NCBI RefSeq assembly: GCF_003383595.3
Contig: NZ_CP033058.2
Coordinates: 124,001 to 188,000 of the forward strand
Source: Metamycoplasma phocicerebrale
GTDB taxonomy: Bacteria; Bacillota_I; Bacilli_A; Mycoplasmatales; Metamycoplasmataceae
Direction of reading: 5' to 3'
DNA: 64,000 bases
How positions within the stretch are numbered: the stretch's first letter is position 1; every line of letters starts with the position of its first letter. This document shows, in pieces, positions 1 to 10,785 of the stretch. The notes beneath the pieces were generated by a model. That model saw only the letters and a program-made list of their open reading frames with translations. It was not told where the DNA came from and made no database searches. Both the position numbers and the translations under genes were made by a program.

Positions 1-847
1 CTAATAAGATAGTATTTATAAGCTCTAGTACAGCACAAAAAGTGATTATTGCCATAACTTCAATAAAAGTTTGAAATTTTTTACGCAATAAAAATCTATA
101 TAAAACCACAAAAAGAACCATTGCCATAAATCCTGAAGTTGTAAGAATCATATAAAAATTTCTATTTTTAATAAAACGGTTGTGTTCAAAAATTGAATTA
201 TCCAATTTAGAAAATATTGCTATAATTAATACAATTTGTACAACTAATAAACATATTGTAGAAATAAAAGAAAAGTTTACCATGGCTGTAGGTTTCTTTT
301 TATTTTCTAGCAAAATTATTTTAACTTCATAAAAAGCTATTTTTTCCGAAAAGTATTGTAAATCAAGAGAATTTCCTTTTGCTAGAGCTTCTGCAAATTG
401 AATTTTAAAAAATTCAACTCTTTGCTTGTATTTAAAAATTCTATAATTTCTAGAAAAAAACAATTCATTGATGTTAAAGAAATAATAAGCTGCTATGCCT
501 GGTATGAAACCTGCAACAGCTACTGCTAAAGTATATAAAAAATTATAATATGTTGGAACCAATGCAAATGATATAAAATCTGCTAAAACCCCTGTAATAA
601 AGCCGACTATTGGACCAAATATAAAACCTGTTATTTTTATTGGTAACCCTATAAAACTAAATTTAAAGGCTGGTAAGGCACTAATAGGCAAAATTCTAAC
701 AGATATTAAAAAGAAAACTACTGATATAGCTATCAAAACCCCAACAAATGCTATTTTCTTAGGGTTTCATTTACGATATGATATATTTGTTTGAGATCTA
801 AGCCAATGCAAATAGTGGGTTAAACCTCCGGGCATTTTTGAGTCCAT
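1..847 (-). CDS. ECF transporter S component (partial, C-terminus off window)
   Basis: Membrane-embedded substrate-binding subunit of an energy-coupling-factor vitamin importer, which would work with shared EcfA/EcfA'/EcfT subunits not present here. The start ATG at 847 follows an AGGAG ribosome site and the reading frame stays open to base 1, giving about 282 residues so far. A short cytosolic N-terminus is followed by hydrophobic helices. The stretch around residues 55-105, with ISALPAFKFSFIGLPIKITG and then FGPIVGFITG, is typical of the folate-family ECF S components common in mycoplasmas. A charged loop follows and then more TM segments. Family assignment is fairly secure; the actual vitamin is not determined. 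Code 4 is needed (one TGA = Trp near residue 27). Confidence 0.75.
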
Positions 848-923
848 AATTCTCCTTTTAATATATTTAATATTTTATAATTAAAATTTACATTTTAATA
901 TTAATATTTTTTTATTATCATTT
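848..923. other. short intergenic spacer
   Basis: AT-only spacer between the YihY-family gene and the ECF S component, both on the minus strand. It holds the ribosome site of the S-component gene. No convincing terminator hairpin is visible, so the two may be co-transcribed. Confidence 0.4.
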
Positions 924-2024
924 TTACACTCTTTTACGATTAAAAATACTTTGTTTTTGTATTGTTGGTAAGTTAACAAATGTTTTATAAAAACTCGAAT
1001 TAACAATTACTCCACTATATATAAAATATGACATAACACTTAGCAATAATATGATGTACATAAAAGAAGCTACGACACCAAATTTTTTATAATTAATTAA
1101 CGAAGTTAAAGAACCAAAAATTAATATATAAAATGAAGTAGGTATTGCTGCAATTAAAGAGCCTGGGTTAACATGAGAAAATTTTAATTTAAAGTTTGGA
1201 GAAAATTTAAAGAATAATAAAAATGAAGCATAAGTAATTGCGGGGAGAAAAATTATTGTAGGTAATCAAAAAATTAATTGAAATTCTCAAGGCAAATTAC
1301 TTAATTCAATTTTGTCAGTTACAACAACACCAAAACCATTCTTTAATATAAAATTCAAAAAAGAAGACGCAATTAATAAAGCTATTATTAAAGAACATGT
1401 AATAAAAATACTTGTTAAAAATCCTTTTACTCTTGTTCTTCAAACTAAATTAGTTGATTTGTGTTCATAAAGTGCATCAAAGGATAAAATAAATTTAGCA
1501 TACCCTTTTGAACCTAATCATAATATTGACAAAGTTAATAATATAAAAGCAGTTATTCCGCCGGCACTTTGTCAAATTAAACTAAAGGCTGGCATAACTT
1601 CCTTAATACCAGGTATCAATTGCCCTAATATTATTACATTAATAACTGTTTCGTAACTTTCATTTATAGCACCTATAATTCCCACAGCTAATCCTAAAGT
1701 TGGAATAAATGATAAAAACAAATACATTGCATATCCAGCTGGCACAAAAGCAAACTCATTTGAATTTATTTTTGAATAAGCAGAATTGACAATCTCTTTA
1801 CCCTTAGTTTTAGAACTTTTAATATAATTGGGCATAGCTATAAATAGAATAGCATAAATAACTCACTTTACTATTCTTTCTAATATATTTTGTTTATTTT
1901 TATTTTTTACAATTTGTTTTGAAGATAATGAATTTGACTTATATTGTTTTTTTACATCATCTTTATCGTCATCATTGTTATTATCTCAACCAGTTTGCAA
2001 AATATCTTTCTTTTTACGCTTCAT
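924..2024 (-). CDS. YihY/BrkB-family integral membrane protein
   Basis: 366-residue polytopic membrane protein. The start ATG at 2024 lies inside the 3' end of gatB (11-nt overlap). The first ~60 residues are hydrophilic, with an acidic N/D-rich run and then a Lys/Asn-rich stretch. They are followed by a first TM segment, the family-like region AYAMYLFLSFIPTLGLAVG (approximate), and about five further TM helices. The tail is basic (ends NRKRV). The family (once called RNase BN) has no agreed biochemical function; some members are described as virulence factors or possible transporters. Coupling to gatB looks positional rather than functional. Two internal TGA codons are read as Trp. Confidence 0.7.
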
Positions 2025-3429
2025 ATAATTCCTTTATTTTTTTGTTTAGCTCAATGGGGTTAGCTTTACCCATTGTTTTTTTCATGGCTTGCCCCATCAT
2101 AAATTTAGAAGCTCTGTTTGGGTTAATTTTAAATTCTTCCTTTAAATTTGCATTTTCACTTAGAATTTCTTGAATAATTTTATCCAAAGAAAATTCTATT
2201 TTTTCTATAAACCAATTATTTTGAGTTATCAAATTTTTTAATTTTAAAGATGGTTGTTCTAAATGCTTCTTTAAAATTAATTTTAAATTGTTTTTATTTA
2301 TATCTCCTTTAATAATTCATTCAATTAATTGTGATGTTTGTTCATTATCTAATTCTAACCCTTTTAATTCTAATTGTTCTGAATTTAAAAAAGATACAAT
2401 TTCAGAAAAAAAGATATTAGCTGTTTTTTTAAAGTTGCTTGTTTTTAAATTATCTAAAAAATTAGCATAATGTACATTGTTTATTAGTTGGGATATTTGT
2501 ACATTATTCAATCCATTTAATTCATATCTTTTTTCTTTGTCATAAGGTAATTCTTCAATTTTAATTGACTCTATAACTTCTTCAGGTAATTCAATATATG
2601 GGATGTTAGGATCAGGAAAGTATTTATAATCAATTGAATCTGCTTTAGATCTCATTGAAACTGTAATATTTTTAGACTCATCAAATCTTTTTGTTTCTTG
2701 AGCAAAAAATCTATTATTTTCATAACAGTCTACTTGATATTTAAATTCATATTCAATTGCTTTTTCTATATTGGATGTAGAATTCAAATTTTTAATTTCG
2801 ACACGAGTATTCAAATCTTGAGTTCCTTTTTTTCTAACTGAAATATTTAAATCGACCCTTAAACTACCTTCATTCATTTTTGCATCAGAAATATTTAAAG
2901 CAAGAGCTATTTGTTTAATCGATTCAACATATGCAACTGCCTCTTTAGCAGAATGCATTGCAGGTTTAGAAACTATTTCGATTAAAGGTATGCCTGCCCT
3001 ATTATAATTTAAATAAGTTAAATCTTTTTCATGTAATGATTTCGCTGTATCCTCTTCTAAGTGAATTCTTTCTATAGGAACTTGAAATCATTTATTATCA
3101 ACTTTGATTTTAGTAAAACCTTCTTTTCCAATTGGGTTGAATTGTTGGGTTATTTGATAACCTTTAGTTAAGTCTGGATAAAAATAGTTTTTTCTATCAA
3201 ATCTTATATTTCTATCTATTGTCATGTTTAAAGCTTTTGCCAATTTAATGCCTTTAATAATTGCTTCTTTATTTACTAAAGGAAGAGACCCTGGATAAGC
3301 TAAATCTATGTGAGAAACATATATATTGGCGTTCTTTGTGTACAAATTGGGTTGAGAAGAAAACATTTTTGTTTTTGTGTTTAATTCCAAATGAATTTCA
3401 ATTCCTATAACTAATTCTCAATTATTCAT
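2014..3429 (-). CDS. gatB: Asp-tRNA(Asn)/Glu-tRNA(Gln) amidotransferase subunit B
   Basis: 471 residues, close to the family's usual ~475. GatB binds the misacylated tRNA and activates its carboxyl group, and GatA supplies ammonia. The N-terminus WELVIGIEIHLELNTKTKMF carries the GatB signature, then AYPGSLPLVN and residues for Mg/ATP handling. The C-terminal part (YqeY-like tail domain) contains the MGQAMKKTMGKANP-type segment. Start ATG 3429 overlaps the gatA stop by 8 nt and the gene follows gatC-gatA, as in a translationally coupled operon. Several TGA codons read as Trp. Mycoplasmas commonly lack GlnRS, so this complex would make Gln-tRNA(Gln). Confidence 0.96.
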
Positions 3430-4747
3430 ATTTGCCTCCCAAAATTTTTTCTAAATATAATGCATGAGAAAATAATTTAGTATCTTTGTTTCTTTTTGCA
3501 TCAATTGAAATATTAAAGGGTAAGTTTTTTATTGAATCCTCTTTCAATTTCATTGTTAATGAGGGGTTACCAACCAAATTTGCATAAGTTAAAATATTAT
3601 TTAAATAAGAATTATATTTTGATTCTTTGCCAATTTCTGGAGCAATATCATTTGTTGCTGGGTAAATAAATATATCAGCTAAATCATGTATTTTATCAAA
3701 ATATTCTTTCATAATTCTTCTCATTCTTTTAGCTTTGACAAAATATCTTATTTGATTTTCTGATTCAAGAAAATATGAGCCCAAAATTAAACGAGATTGA
3801 ACCATTTTTCCCAAATTTATAGAACGAGTTTTAGTATAAGAGTCCATTCAATTTTTTCCTTCTATTCTTTGCCCAAAATGAACACCTGTTAAATTTGATA
3901 AGTTAGATGATGCTTCAGAAAAAGCAATAACTTTATAAATTACATCAATAGAATTTAAAATTTTTAAGTTTTCTTCAACTTTAATAAGTTCTATACCTTC
4001 TTTTTCTAATTTATTTAAAAATTCTTTATACGCTATAGAAATATCAGGATTTAATTTATCAAAACAATTTAAATAAGCAATTTTTTTAGGTTTTATTTCC
4101 TTTATATTTTTATAATCAAAACTTAAATCTATAGAAGTCATATCTTTTTCAAAGTCTGGCTTATATAAAACTGAAGATATTTTTATAAGATCTTTAACTG
4201 AATGACTAAAATAAGCTACGGTATCCAACGAAGTAGCAAAAGCAAATAAACCATATCTACTTATAGCTCCATATGATGGTTTAAATCCAATTTTTCCTAT
4301 ATTTGAAGCTGGCTTTCTAACTGAATCACCCGTATCAGAACCAATAGCAAAATCAATATCATTACTAAAAGTTGCAGCAGCACCTGATGAAGATCCTCCT
4401 ACTAAATGTTTTGTATTTAATGGATTTTTTATTAGACCAAAAGCAGAATATTCACCCGATCCGCCTAGACCAAATTCATCTAAGTTTGTTCTAGCAACAC
4501 AAGTCGATCCTTCTTCTTCTAGCAATTTAATAACTGTTGATTTATATTGAGGTTTAAAATTTTCTAAAAACTTGCTTGAAGCTCTAGCATTAACATTAAT
4601 ATCAGCATAGTTATCTTTAATACTAAAAACTGTATTAGCTAGCAAACCACTTGAATTTAATTTTGCATTCTCAAAAACATAAGCAATGGCATTATTTTGA
4701 TCTTCTTTTAAATTTTGAATTATCTTTTTTATATTTTTAGTCACCAT
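3422..4747 (-). CDS. gatA: Asp/Glu-tRNA amidotransferase subunit A (amidase)
   Basis: 441-residue amidase-signature protein that hydrolyses glutamine and channels ammonia to GatB. The catalytic Lys is at residue 44 in FSIKDNYAD. The Gly/Ser-rich signature GGSSSGAAATF and the serine of GSDTGDSVRKP complete the Ser-cisSer-Lys triad. The usual GGS of the last motif is GDS here, a small deviation that keeps the serine. It is somewhat shorter than the typical ~480 residues. The gene overlaps gatC by 11 nt and gatB by 8 nt. A single TGA (Trp) lies just before the MDSYTKTR segment. Confidence 0.95.
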
Positions 4748-5039
4748 TTATTACCTTCTTTATAGTAACATAGTCAGAATCACTTGTTGCTGCATTTTTT
4801 AATATATATTGTTTATTAATTTTTGTATTATCATTAGGAATATCTTCACGCAACTTAAAAAAAGATACTTTTTGTTCATTAATATGCGACAAAGCTTTAA
4901 TATGATTTAAATCATATTCGTCTAAATCTTTTAATTCACTATCTATTGAAGACAATAATTTATTTACCATTTCAAAAATATCCTCTGTTGGTTCTAACAA
5001 TAAATTATTAGCAAGTTCCTTCATTTTAGTTTTAGTCAT
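4737..5039 (-). CDS. gatC: Asp/Glu-tRNA amidotransferase subunit C
   Basis: 100-residue GatC, the small clamp subunit that wraps the GatA/GatB interface. The N-terminal part has the family pattern of a short helix, LANNLLLEPTEDIFEMV, followed by an acidic and hydrophobic stretch. The C-terminal third, with the IPNDNTK segment and a run of residues ending in KNAATSDSDYVTIKKVI, corresponds to the conserved L-x-D-x-P / APE-x-xx-Y-F-x-VPKV ending. It is first in the operon, with start ATG 5039 and a ribosome site 12 nt downstream of the pseudouridine-synthase stop. Confidence 0.85.
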   Translation of the reverse strand: MTKTKMKELANNLLLEPTEDIFEMVNKLLSSIDSELKDLDEYDLNHIKALSHINEQKVSFFKLREDIPNDNTKINKQYILKNAATSDSDYVTIKKVINGD

Positions 5040-5048
5040 AGAAATCTC

Positions 5049-5885
5049 CTATCATTTTGGTTGAGAAATAAAAATTTGGTCATTATATTCTGAAAATTCT
5101 TCAGGCAATCCAATAAATTTCATTGAATATGAATGTAAATAAAGTCTTCGAGCTTTTTTGCCTCCATATTTAGTATCACCCAAAATTGGACAATGTAAAT
5201 ATTCTAGAGTTGCTCTAATTTGGTGTTTTTTACCTGTAATTATTTGAGCAAAATTTCTGTTTCTTTCTTTATAAAAAATAGTTCTAGCTTTAATTCCGAA
5301 ATCGGGATTAACTTTCATTTTTTCATTTTTAATATCTTTTTCAAGACGAACAGTTATATCAATTTTATCTTGGTTAAAATCTGATACAAATTGATAAACT
5401 CTTTCAAAATTATTTTGAAATTCATCAAATACAACTAAAGTTTTGTAATTTTTAGCATATACAACTAAACCACTAGTTTTTTTATCGATTCTTCCTATTG
5501 AAGAAGGGACAAATGAGGAAGTTTTTTTAAAATTTAGATATTTATGAACTTGATCATCTAAAGAATTTTCTTCTGAATGCATAGCAACATTAATCGCTTT
5601 ATCTACAATTAAAATATTTCTATCTTCATAAATAACTTTAAAGTTTATGTTTGCTGTATTTTGTTTCTGAGGTTTTGAAACTTCAGAAATTCCATAAACA
5701 ATAATTTCATCACCTAATTGAATTTTATATTGCTTATCATTTGTTCTGACACCATTAACTTTAATATCTTTTTCTCTAAAAATTTTTTCAATTCTAGATT
5801 TAGGCACATTATCACAAACTTTTATTAAATACTTATATAAAATACGACCTACGTCGTCTTTTTTTGCTTTAAACTTATTATTCAT
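5049..5885 (-). CDS. RluC/RluD-family 23S rRNA pseudouridine synthase
   Basis: 278-residue RNA pseudouridine synthase. An S4-like RNA-binding domain fills roughly residues 1-75 (KSRIEKIFREKDIKVNG). The catalytic domain follows, with the active-site Asp in GRIDKKTSGLVVYAKN, and the C-terminal motif KKHQIRATLEYLHCPILGD is present. The true stop is TAG at 5049-5051, because the TGA just before it is Trp. The start overlaps the end of scpB by 8 nt, so translation is coupled. It could be the RluC or the RluD type; mollicutes often keep a single homologue, so I leave the symbol blank. Confidence 0.88.
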
Positions 5886-6501
5886 CGAATTCTTCTTCCT
5901 CTATAAACACACCATCATTATTTGTATCGCTTCTTTGTGAATCAAATAAATTGAAATCCTTATCAACCATTTCTTCATCTATATCTGAATAACGATTAAA
6001 TTCTGGAAATGGGGGTAATTCTGCTAATGTTTTTATTTTAAAATAATCATAAAATTTATTAGTAATACCATAAAGAATAGGATTGCCGGGGGTTGAAGCA
6101 ACGCCCACTTCTTCTATAATTCCCTTTTCTAATAAACTAGCAACAATACCATCGCTAGCAACACCTCTAATATTAGAAATAATAGAACGAGTTACTGGTT
6201 GTTTATATGCAACAATACCAGCTACTTCAATAGCAGCATTTGACAACCTTTGCTTTCTAACTATTGTAACTAAATCAGCTATAGCATCTTTAGCTATTTC
6301 AACGGTTAAAAATTTATATACATCATTAAATTCATGAACTTTTATTCCACGGTCTAAATTATTAAAATATTGTTTAAAATCTTTTAATAATTTTCTACCT
6401 TCTTGTATAGTATTTAATTTAAAAACATCTTTAATTTGTTCCGAACTAACACCCTCGCTACCTTGGATAAATAATAAGGCTTCAATAATTTTATTCTTCA
6501 T
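5878..6501 (-). CDS. scpB: segregation and condensation protein B
   Basis: 207-residue ScpB, one of the two non-SMC subunits of the bacterial condensin. It dimerises as a pair of winged helices and binds the ScpA linker. Recognisable segments are IIEALLFIQGSEGVSSEQI at the N-terminus and LSNAAIEVAGIVAYKQPVTR followed by IRGVASDGIVASLLEKG in the second winged helix. The acidic C-terminal tail (last ~30 residues rich in D/E) is common in this family. It overlaps scpA by 11 nt and the pseudouridine synthase by 8 nt, the same order as in other Firmicutes and mollicutes. Confidence 0.92.
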   Translation of the reverse strand: MKNKIIEALLFIQGSEGVSSEQIKDVFKLNTIQEGRKLLKDFKQYFNNLDRGIKVHEFNDVYKFLTVEIAKDAIADLVTIVRKQRLSNAAIEVAGIVAYKQPVTRSIISNIRGVASDGIVASLLEKGIIEEVGVASTPGNPILYGITNKFYDYFKIKTLAELPPFPEFNRYSDIDEEMVDKDFNLFDSQRSDTNNDGVFIEEEEFDE

Positions 6502-7303
6502 ACTCTACTCCTTTTTTAAAGATAATATCTCCTTCATCTTCTTCTTGTTCCAATACAACAATTTGCTGTCTTGCTAGATCTAAAACAGCTAATAATGTTA
6601 TAACAAAATGACCCATTGTCGGAACATGAAACACCTCTTGAAAAGTTAATATGTTTTTTGATTTAAATAAACCAATTATTCTTTTCTTTTGTTCTTCCGG
6701 ACTCACAGCAATTGTTGAAATAGTTATATTTCTAACTAATTCTGAATATGTTCTTTCAAACATTTTTCTTAATGTAATAACTAATTTTGAACTATTTGAA
6801 TGACCATCTAAAATTGAAGTGTCCAATTCTCTTTCAAACCCTTCAGTTTCTTCTGGTTCTTTTGAATATAAATATTGGCGTTTTTCTTCTTGTTCTCTTA
6901 AAAGAATAGATATTTCTTTAAACTTTTCATATTCAGCAATTTGTTCAAGCAATCTTTTCTTTTCCTGTTTTATTTCTTCTTCTACTTCAGGGTCTTGCAA
7001 CAACATTCTAGCCTTTAATTGCAACAATGTGGCTGCCATTACTAAATATTCAGAAGCTATATCAATTTCATAACTTTTAAGATGCCTGATAATTTCCAAA
7101 TATTGAGTAGCTAAATCAAATAAATCCACTTCAAAAATGCTTATGTTTTTATCTTTTATTAAAGTTACAAGCAAATCCAAAGGACCATCAAAATTAGCTA
7201 ATTTAAAAATATGTCTATCATCATATTCATCTTCGCCCTTAATTATTTCTTCTGCTTCTTCAAAAGAAATTTCATTTACTACTGGTTTTTTAAGTTCTTT
7301 CAT
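6491..7303 (-). CDS. scpA: segregation and condensation protein A
   Basis: 270-residue kleisin of the SMC-ScpAB condensin complex. The hallmark FDGPLDLLVTLIKDKNISIF is at about residues 39-58, followed by the SEYLVMAATLLQLKARMLL helix. The middle is a charged coiled coil and the C-terminal winged helix (residues ~190-270) binds SMC heads. The chosen start ATG 7303 gives a 38-residue acidic N-terminal lead before the conserved block. Head of the scpA-scpB-rlu cluster. Confidence 0.92.
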   Translation of the reverse strand: MKELKKPVVNEISFEEAEEIIKGEDEYDDRHIFKLANFDGPLDLLVTLIKDKNISIFEVDLFDLATQYLEIIRHLKSYEIDIASEYLVMAATLLQLKARMLLQDPEVEEEIKQEKKRLLEQIAEYEKFKEISILLREQEEKRQYLYSKEPEETEGFERELDTSILDGHSNSSKLVITLRKMFERTYSELVRNITISTIAVSPEEQKKRIIGLFKSKNILTFQEVFHVPTMGHFVITLLAVLDLARQQIVVLEQEEDEGDIIFKKGVEYEE

Positions 7304-7343
7304 AAAATTTAATTACCTTACTTTATCTATTTTTATATGATTA

Positions 7344-8141
7344 CTATTTGTTGTTTTTTCTTTTAGTGAAAGTGTTATTTATTGTTTCTTTAGAAGTTAT
7401 CGTTTGTTCAATATAGTCTTTTTTAACAATATCATGAACTCATAAAGCAAAATCTTTTTTATCTAAAGTTTGAAATTGTTGTGGTTTTATAACTGGATGA
7501 AATTTAACAGTAATAGTTAATTTACCATTTCTATTATTATCAAGAGCATTTGCAGCATTATTTATAGTTACAGGAACCAAAGGAATATAAGCAGACTGTG
7601 CTAATAAAAATACTCCAGGGTTAAAATCATTTAATTTTCCATTTTTGGTTCTTGTACCTTCTGGAAAAATAACTCCACAAGTTTGGTTTCTTTTTACATA
7701 TTGACCAAATTCTTTTAAAACTGCAAGTGTTTCTTTTGGTTTAGATAAATCAATATAAAATGTATCTATTAATTCACTAATTTTATAAACAATTTTTTTA
7801 GATTTAGCTTCTGATCTAGCTACAAAGGTTCCATATCTAGTTTTTTTAGAACCATCTCCATGATTTCATAAAGAAGACATAATAATTAATGGGTCTAGAT
7901 ATGTAGAATGGTTAGGTGTTAATAAACATGGCCCGCTTGGTATATTCTCAAAACCTTCAACTTTAACTTCAATATTTAAATGTTTTAATATATTTGAACC
8001 ATACTTTTGAAAAAAATGTTGTTTTTCACCAAATTTATAATATTCTGGCATTCTTCTATTTCTATCCGCTTTACTATTTAAAGTTAAAATATTGTGTATA
8101 AGAGGTAAAAATCTTCAAAATTTTCTTGTACGTAATTTCAT
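7344..8141 (-). CDS. plsC: 1-acyl-sn-glycerol-3-phosphate acyltransferase
   Basis: 265-residue membrane-associated acyltransferase that acylates lysophosphatidic acid to phosphatidic acid. The HX4D motif is NHSTYLD (His ~78, Asp ~83). The substrate-binding block FPEGTRTKNGKL lies near residue 155 and a VPVTI segment follows. An N-terminal hydrophobic patch probably anchors it to the membrane. Start ATG 8141 is 9 nt downstream of the acpS stop, with a GGAG ribosome site, so the pair forms a small lipid-synthesis unit. TGA read as Trp at several points. Confidence 0.92.
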
Positions 8142-8150
8142 TTTTTCTCC

Positions 8151-8453
8151 TTAATTTTTAAATGCAACAGCAACAACATAACCATCTTCATTTGTTGTTG
8201 ATAGTTGAAAATCATTATATATATATCTACCTGATTCGTTCTTCTCAATTAATATCTCTCTATATTGAAAAAGTGAGTTATCTATTTTAAATAAGCATTC
8301 TTTTATAGCTCATCTAGTAGCTAAAAATATGGCTTTTTCAGGCCTATTTAATTTTTGATATTTTTCTATTTCAGTTGGATGAAGAAATTTTTTAATAGCT
8401 TCTTTCGATATTCTTTTAAATCTTTTTATTTTAGTTAAATCAACTGAAATCAT
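8151..8453 (-). CDS. acpS: holo-[acyl-carrier-protein] synthase
   Basis: 100-residue 4'-phosphopantetheinyl transferase that loads CoA-derived phosphopantetheine on acyl carrier protein. The N-terminal MISVDLTKIKRF matches the G-I-D-I-V-E-I-x-R-F block with the metal-binding Asp. The second motif W-A-I-K-E-C-L-F-K matches A-x-KEAxxKA, which supplies the Glu and Lys. Slightly short for the family (~115-125). Immediately upstream of plsC in the same transcription unit. Confidence 0.85.
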
Positions 8454-8521
8454 AATTCTCCTTGGTAAATAATGTATTAATTATAAAATAATTATAATTA
8501 TTTGCTTCAAAACTAATAAAA

Positions 8522-8553
8522 ACTAAAAAAATAAGTGCTTTATTTTGCACTTA
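8522..8553 (-). terminator. intrinsic terminator of pepC
   Basis: A 7-bp stem TAAGTGC/GCACTTA (8532-8538 with 8547-8553) with an 8-nt loop. On the minus strand it is followed by a run of U from the A-rich stretch to its left. It sits just past the pepC stop at 8574. Confidence 0.8.
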
Positions 8554-8573
8554 AATTTAAGAATTATTTTTAA

Positions 8574-9905
8574 TTATTCAGAACATAGTGGATCAAAGGG
8601 ACTTATTTCAATAGATGGTTTTTCATAAGCTGCTAATACGTCCTTAGGTAAGTACTTCTTATCAACAATTGCCATATAGTTATAATCTGTAAATCATTGA
8701 TCACTCATAGATCAAAAACCTTTATTTCCTTTATCTGGTCCTCAACTATTTTCTACTTTTCAATTTATTGGCAGGCCTTTTTTATCTAAATTTACTCCCA
8801 CCATATTCATAGCATGAGAAATTACTGAAGCTCTTGATTCAAATTTTTCAGCTTTTGAAAATTCTGGTGTTTTGGTTAAAGTTATATCATAATTATATAA
8901 TTCAGAATCCATAATACCATCCCTATTTGAAAAAGTTGAAACATCACAACCAAATCAAACAGGCTCATCATCTTTAATTTGCTCAATCATAGCTTTTTTC
9001 ATTGTTTCAATATCTACATTTAACATTGTTAACGGTTTACCACCTACCATGTTATTAGAAATAGGTGATACTATGAATGAATTATATGGATGTATATTTC
9101 TAGGATCAGACACCAAATCTATTTTATTTTCAATATAATCTCCTATATATTTATCAAAAAATTCTATTGGAGTCATTTCTTCCAAAGAAACATATTTTTT
9201 ATCTTTATTCATATATTCAAATCTAAATGATTTAGGAGGTTTCCCTAAAGATTTTACTAATATATTGTAAACATCTTCTAAAGCGTGATTTTTTAATAAA
9301 TTTACCTTATTTAAATCCCTTGTTTCTTGAAAAGTTTTTCTCATTCTTGCTGTATAAGCTTTTAGCCTTCAATTTATTTGTGTAACCATTTCATTTGTTG
9401 ATTCAGAACTATAAGATTCATTCATCGCATCTTTTGTTACAATTCCGTATTTTTTAACTAAATTAACAAAAAATTCTCAATAACCTCCATCTGAAATAGG
9501 AGCTTCATTAAAGTGTCTAAAAAGTCTATCATCATTATCTAATTGTAAACCATTTTTTTCAACTCAATTTAAGTAATAATTTGCTTTTTCTAACTTATCA
9601 AAAAAATGAACATAATTTTGTGATAATTCTAAGGACTCAATTTTTAAATCCTTCATTAATTTTGTTCTAATTGAATTTAAACCCGCAAATATTCAGCATC
9701 TACCGCTATTTTTTTGATTTGTAATACTTCCAACTTTTGTCTCGTTAGAAAAAACAAAATTATGTTTTTTAATTACTTCATTATTTATAGAACTATTTGC
9801 TAAACCATTTTTAAATATTGATGATTCTACTATTTTGTTTGATAAATTTTTTTCATAATTATTTTCATATTTTTCTAATTGTGATTTTGTTATTTGTTTA
9901 TCCAT
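8574..9905 (-). CDS. pepC: C1-family aminopeptidase (PepC / bleomycin-hydrolase type)
   Basis: 443-residue cytosolic cysteine aminopeptidase that trims peptides taken from the host, matching the family length of ~440. The catalytic Cys is residue 70 in NQKNSGRCWIFAG. The catalytic His is in SRASVISHAMNMVG and the Asn is in WKVENSWG, near residues 375 and 398. The protein ends SEC-like without an extended tail (…FDPLCSE). It lies 9 nt downstream of ktrA on the same strand, so the two may share a transcript that ends at the hairpin at 8532-8553. Confidence 0.94.
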
Positions 9906-9914
9906 ACAGTCTCC

Positions 9915-10610
9915 TTATTTTTTTGCTTCTTTTGTGCAATATTGTGTAACTTTTATAATATCTTCCAATTTTCCTATAAAGGTAATTAAATCATTTTCTA
10001 GAATTTCAAAGTTCCCACTTGGCAAAAAGAATTTCGAATTTCTTTTAATCAAAGATACTGAAACATCATATTTATTTCTTAAATCTAGTTCTCCAATTTT
10101 TTTATTAAAAAGTTCAGGATTTTTTATATAAATAGAAGAACTAACAAATTCGTCTTGAATTTCAACTATATTTTCTGAAAAATGAGTTAATGCATTATCT
10201 GAAACTAAAATAGCAGTTTTCTTCCCCGCTTCTTCTTCAGGAGAAACAATATAAGTAACTCCAATTTGTCTTAAAACTCTAGCATGTCTTGGGTTAGAAG
10301 CTCTGGCTATAATTGTATTAACGCCCATCTCAGATAAAGCGGCAACTATTTCAATGTTATCAGAAGTTGCGACTATCACAACATCAAATTCTTTGATGTT
10401 TATTGACTCAAGAGTTCTTCTATCAGCACAATCGGCAATATAAATACTATCTACTTCATCTTTAAATTGTAAAAGTGGTTTTTCTTCTTGATCAACAATA
10501 ACTAATCTAATGTTATTTTCTCTATCTGATAATAATTTTTGAACTATTGCTTGCCCAAAACGACCCACACCAATAATGCAAATTTCTCTAATTTTCTTAA
10601 ATAATTTCAT
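9915..10610 (-). CDS. ktrA: potassium uptake regulatory subunit (RCK protein)
   Basis: 231-residue cytosolic gating ring subunit. RCK_N Rossmann fold: ICIIGVGRFGQAIVQKLL with the GxGxxG nucleotide motif, the acidic D at the end of strand 2 (VIVDQEE), then VIVATSDN. The C-terminal RCK_C (TrkA_C) domain spans about residues 140-225. Closely related KtrA/KtrC proteins of Firmicutes and mycoplasmas bind c-di-AMP in RCK_C, and the window also encodes a c-di-AMP synthase at 57.2 kb. Divergent from ktrB, with a ribosome site GGGAG just before the ATG. Confidence 0.93.
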   Translation of the reverse strand: MKLFKKIREICIIGVGRFGQAIVQKLLSDRENNIRLVIVDQEEKPLLQFKDEVDSIYIADCADRRTLESINIKEFDVVIVATSDNIEIVAALSEMGVNTIIARASNPRHARVLRQIGVTYIVSPEEEAGKKTAILVSDNALTHFSENIVEIQDEFVSSSIYIKNPELFNKKIGELDLRNKYDVSVSLIKRNSKFFLPSGNFEILENDLITFIGKLEDIIKVTQYCTKEAKK

Positions 10611-10785
10611 GTTTTTCTCCCTTCAGATATTATAAATATATAAATTTTACCACTATATTTGATTATAGTTAATTTATGTTTTTATTAACATAAAAAGTTA
10701 ACTATTTTTGATAAAAAAAGCTTTTTTCCAACATGAATATATTATATAAATAATATTTTTTTATTTTTGCTCTATAATTTAGCAA
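10611..10785. promoter_or_regulatory. ktrA/ktrB divergent promoter region
   Basis: A 175-nt spacer between two divergent potassium-uptake genes. On the plus strand a TATAAT hexamer at 10773-10778 lies only 7 nt before the ktrB ATG, so transcription would start at or next to the start codon (leaderless). On the minus strand an AT-rich block with TATAAT-like sequence lies upstream of the ktrA ribosome site. No clear operator is seen. Confidence 0.6.
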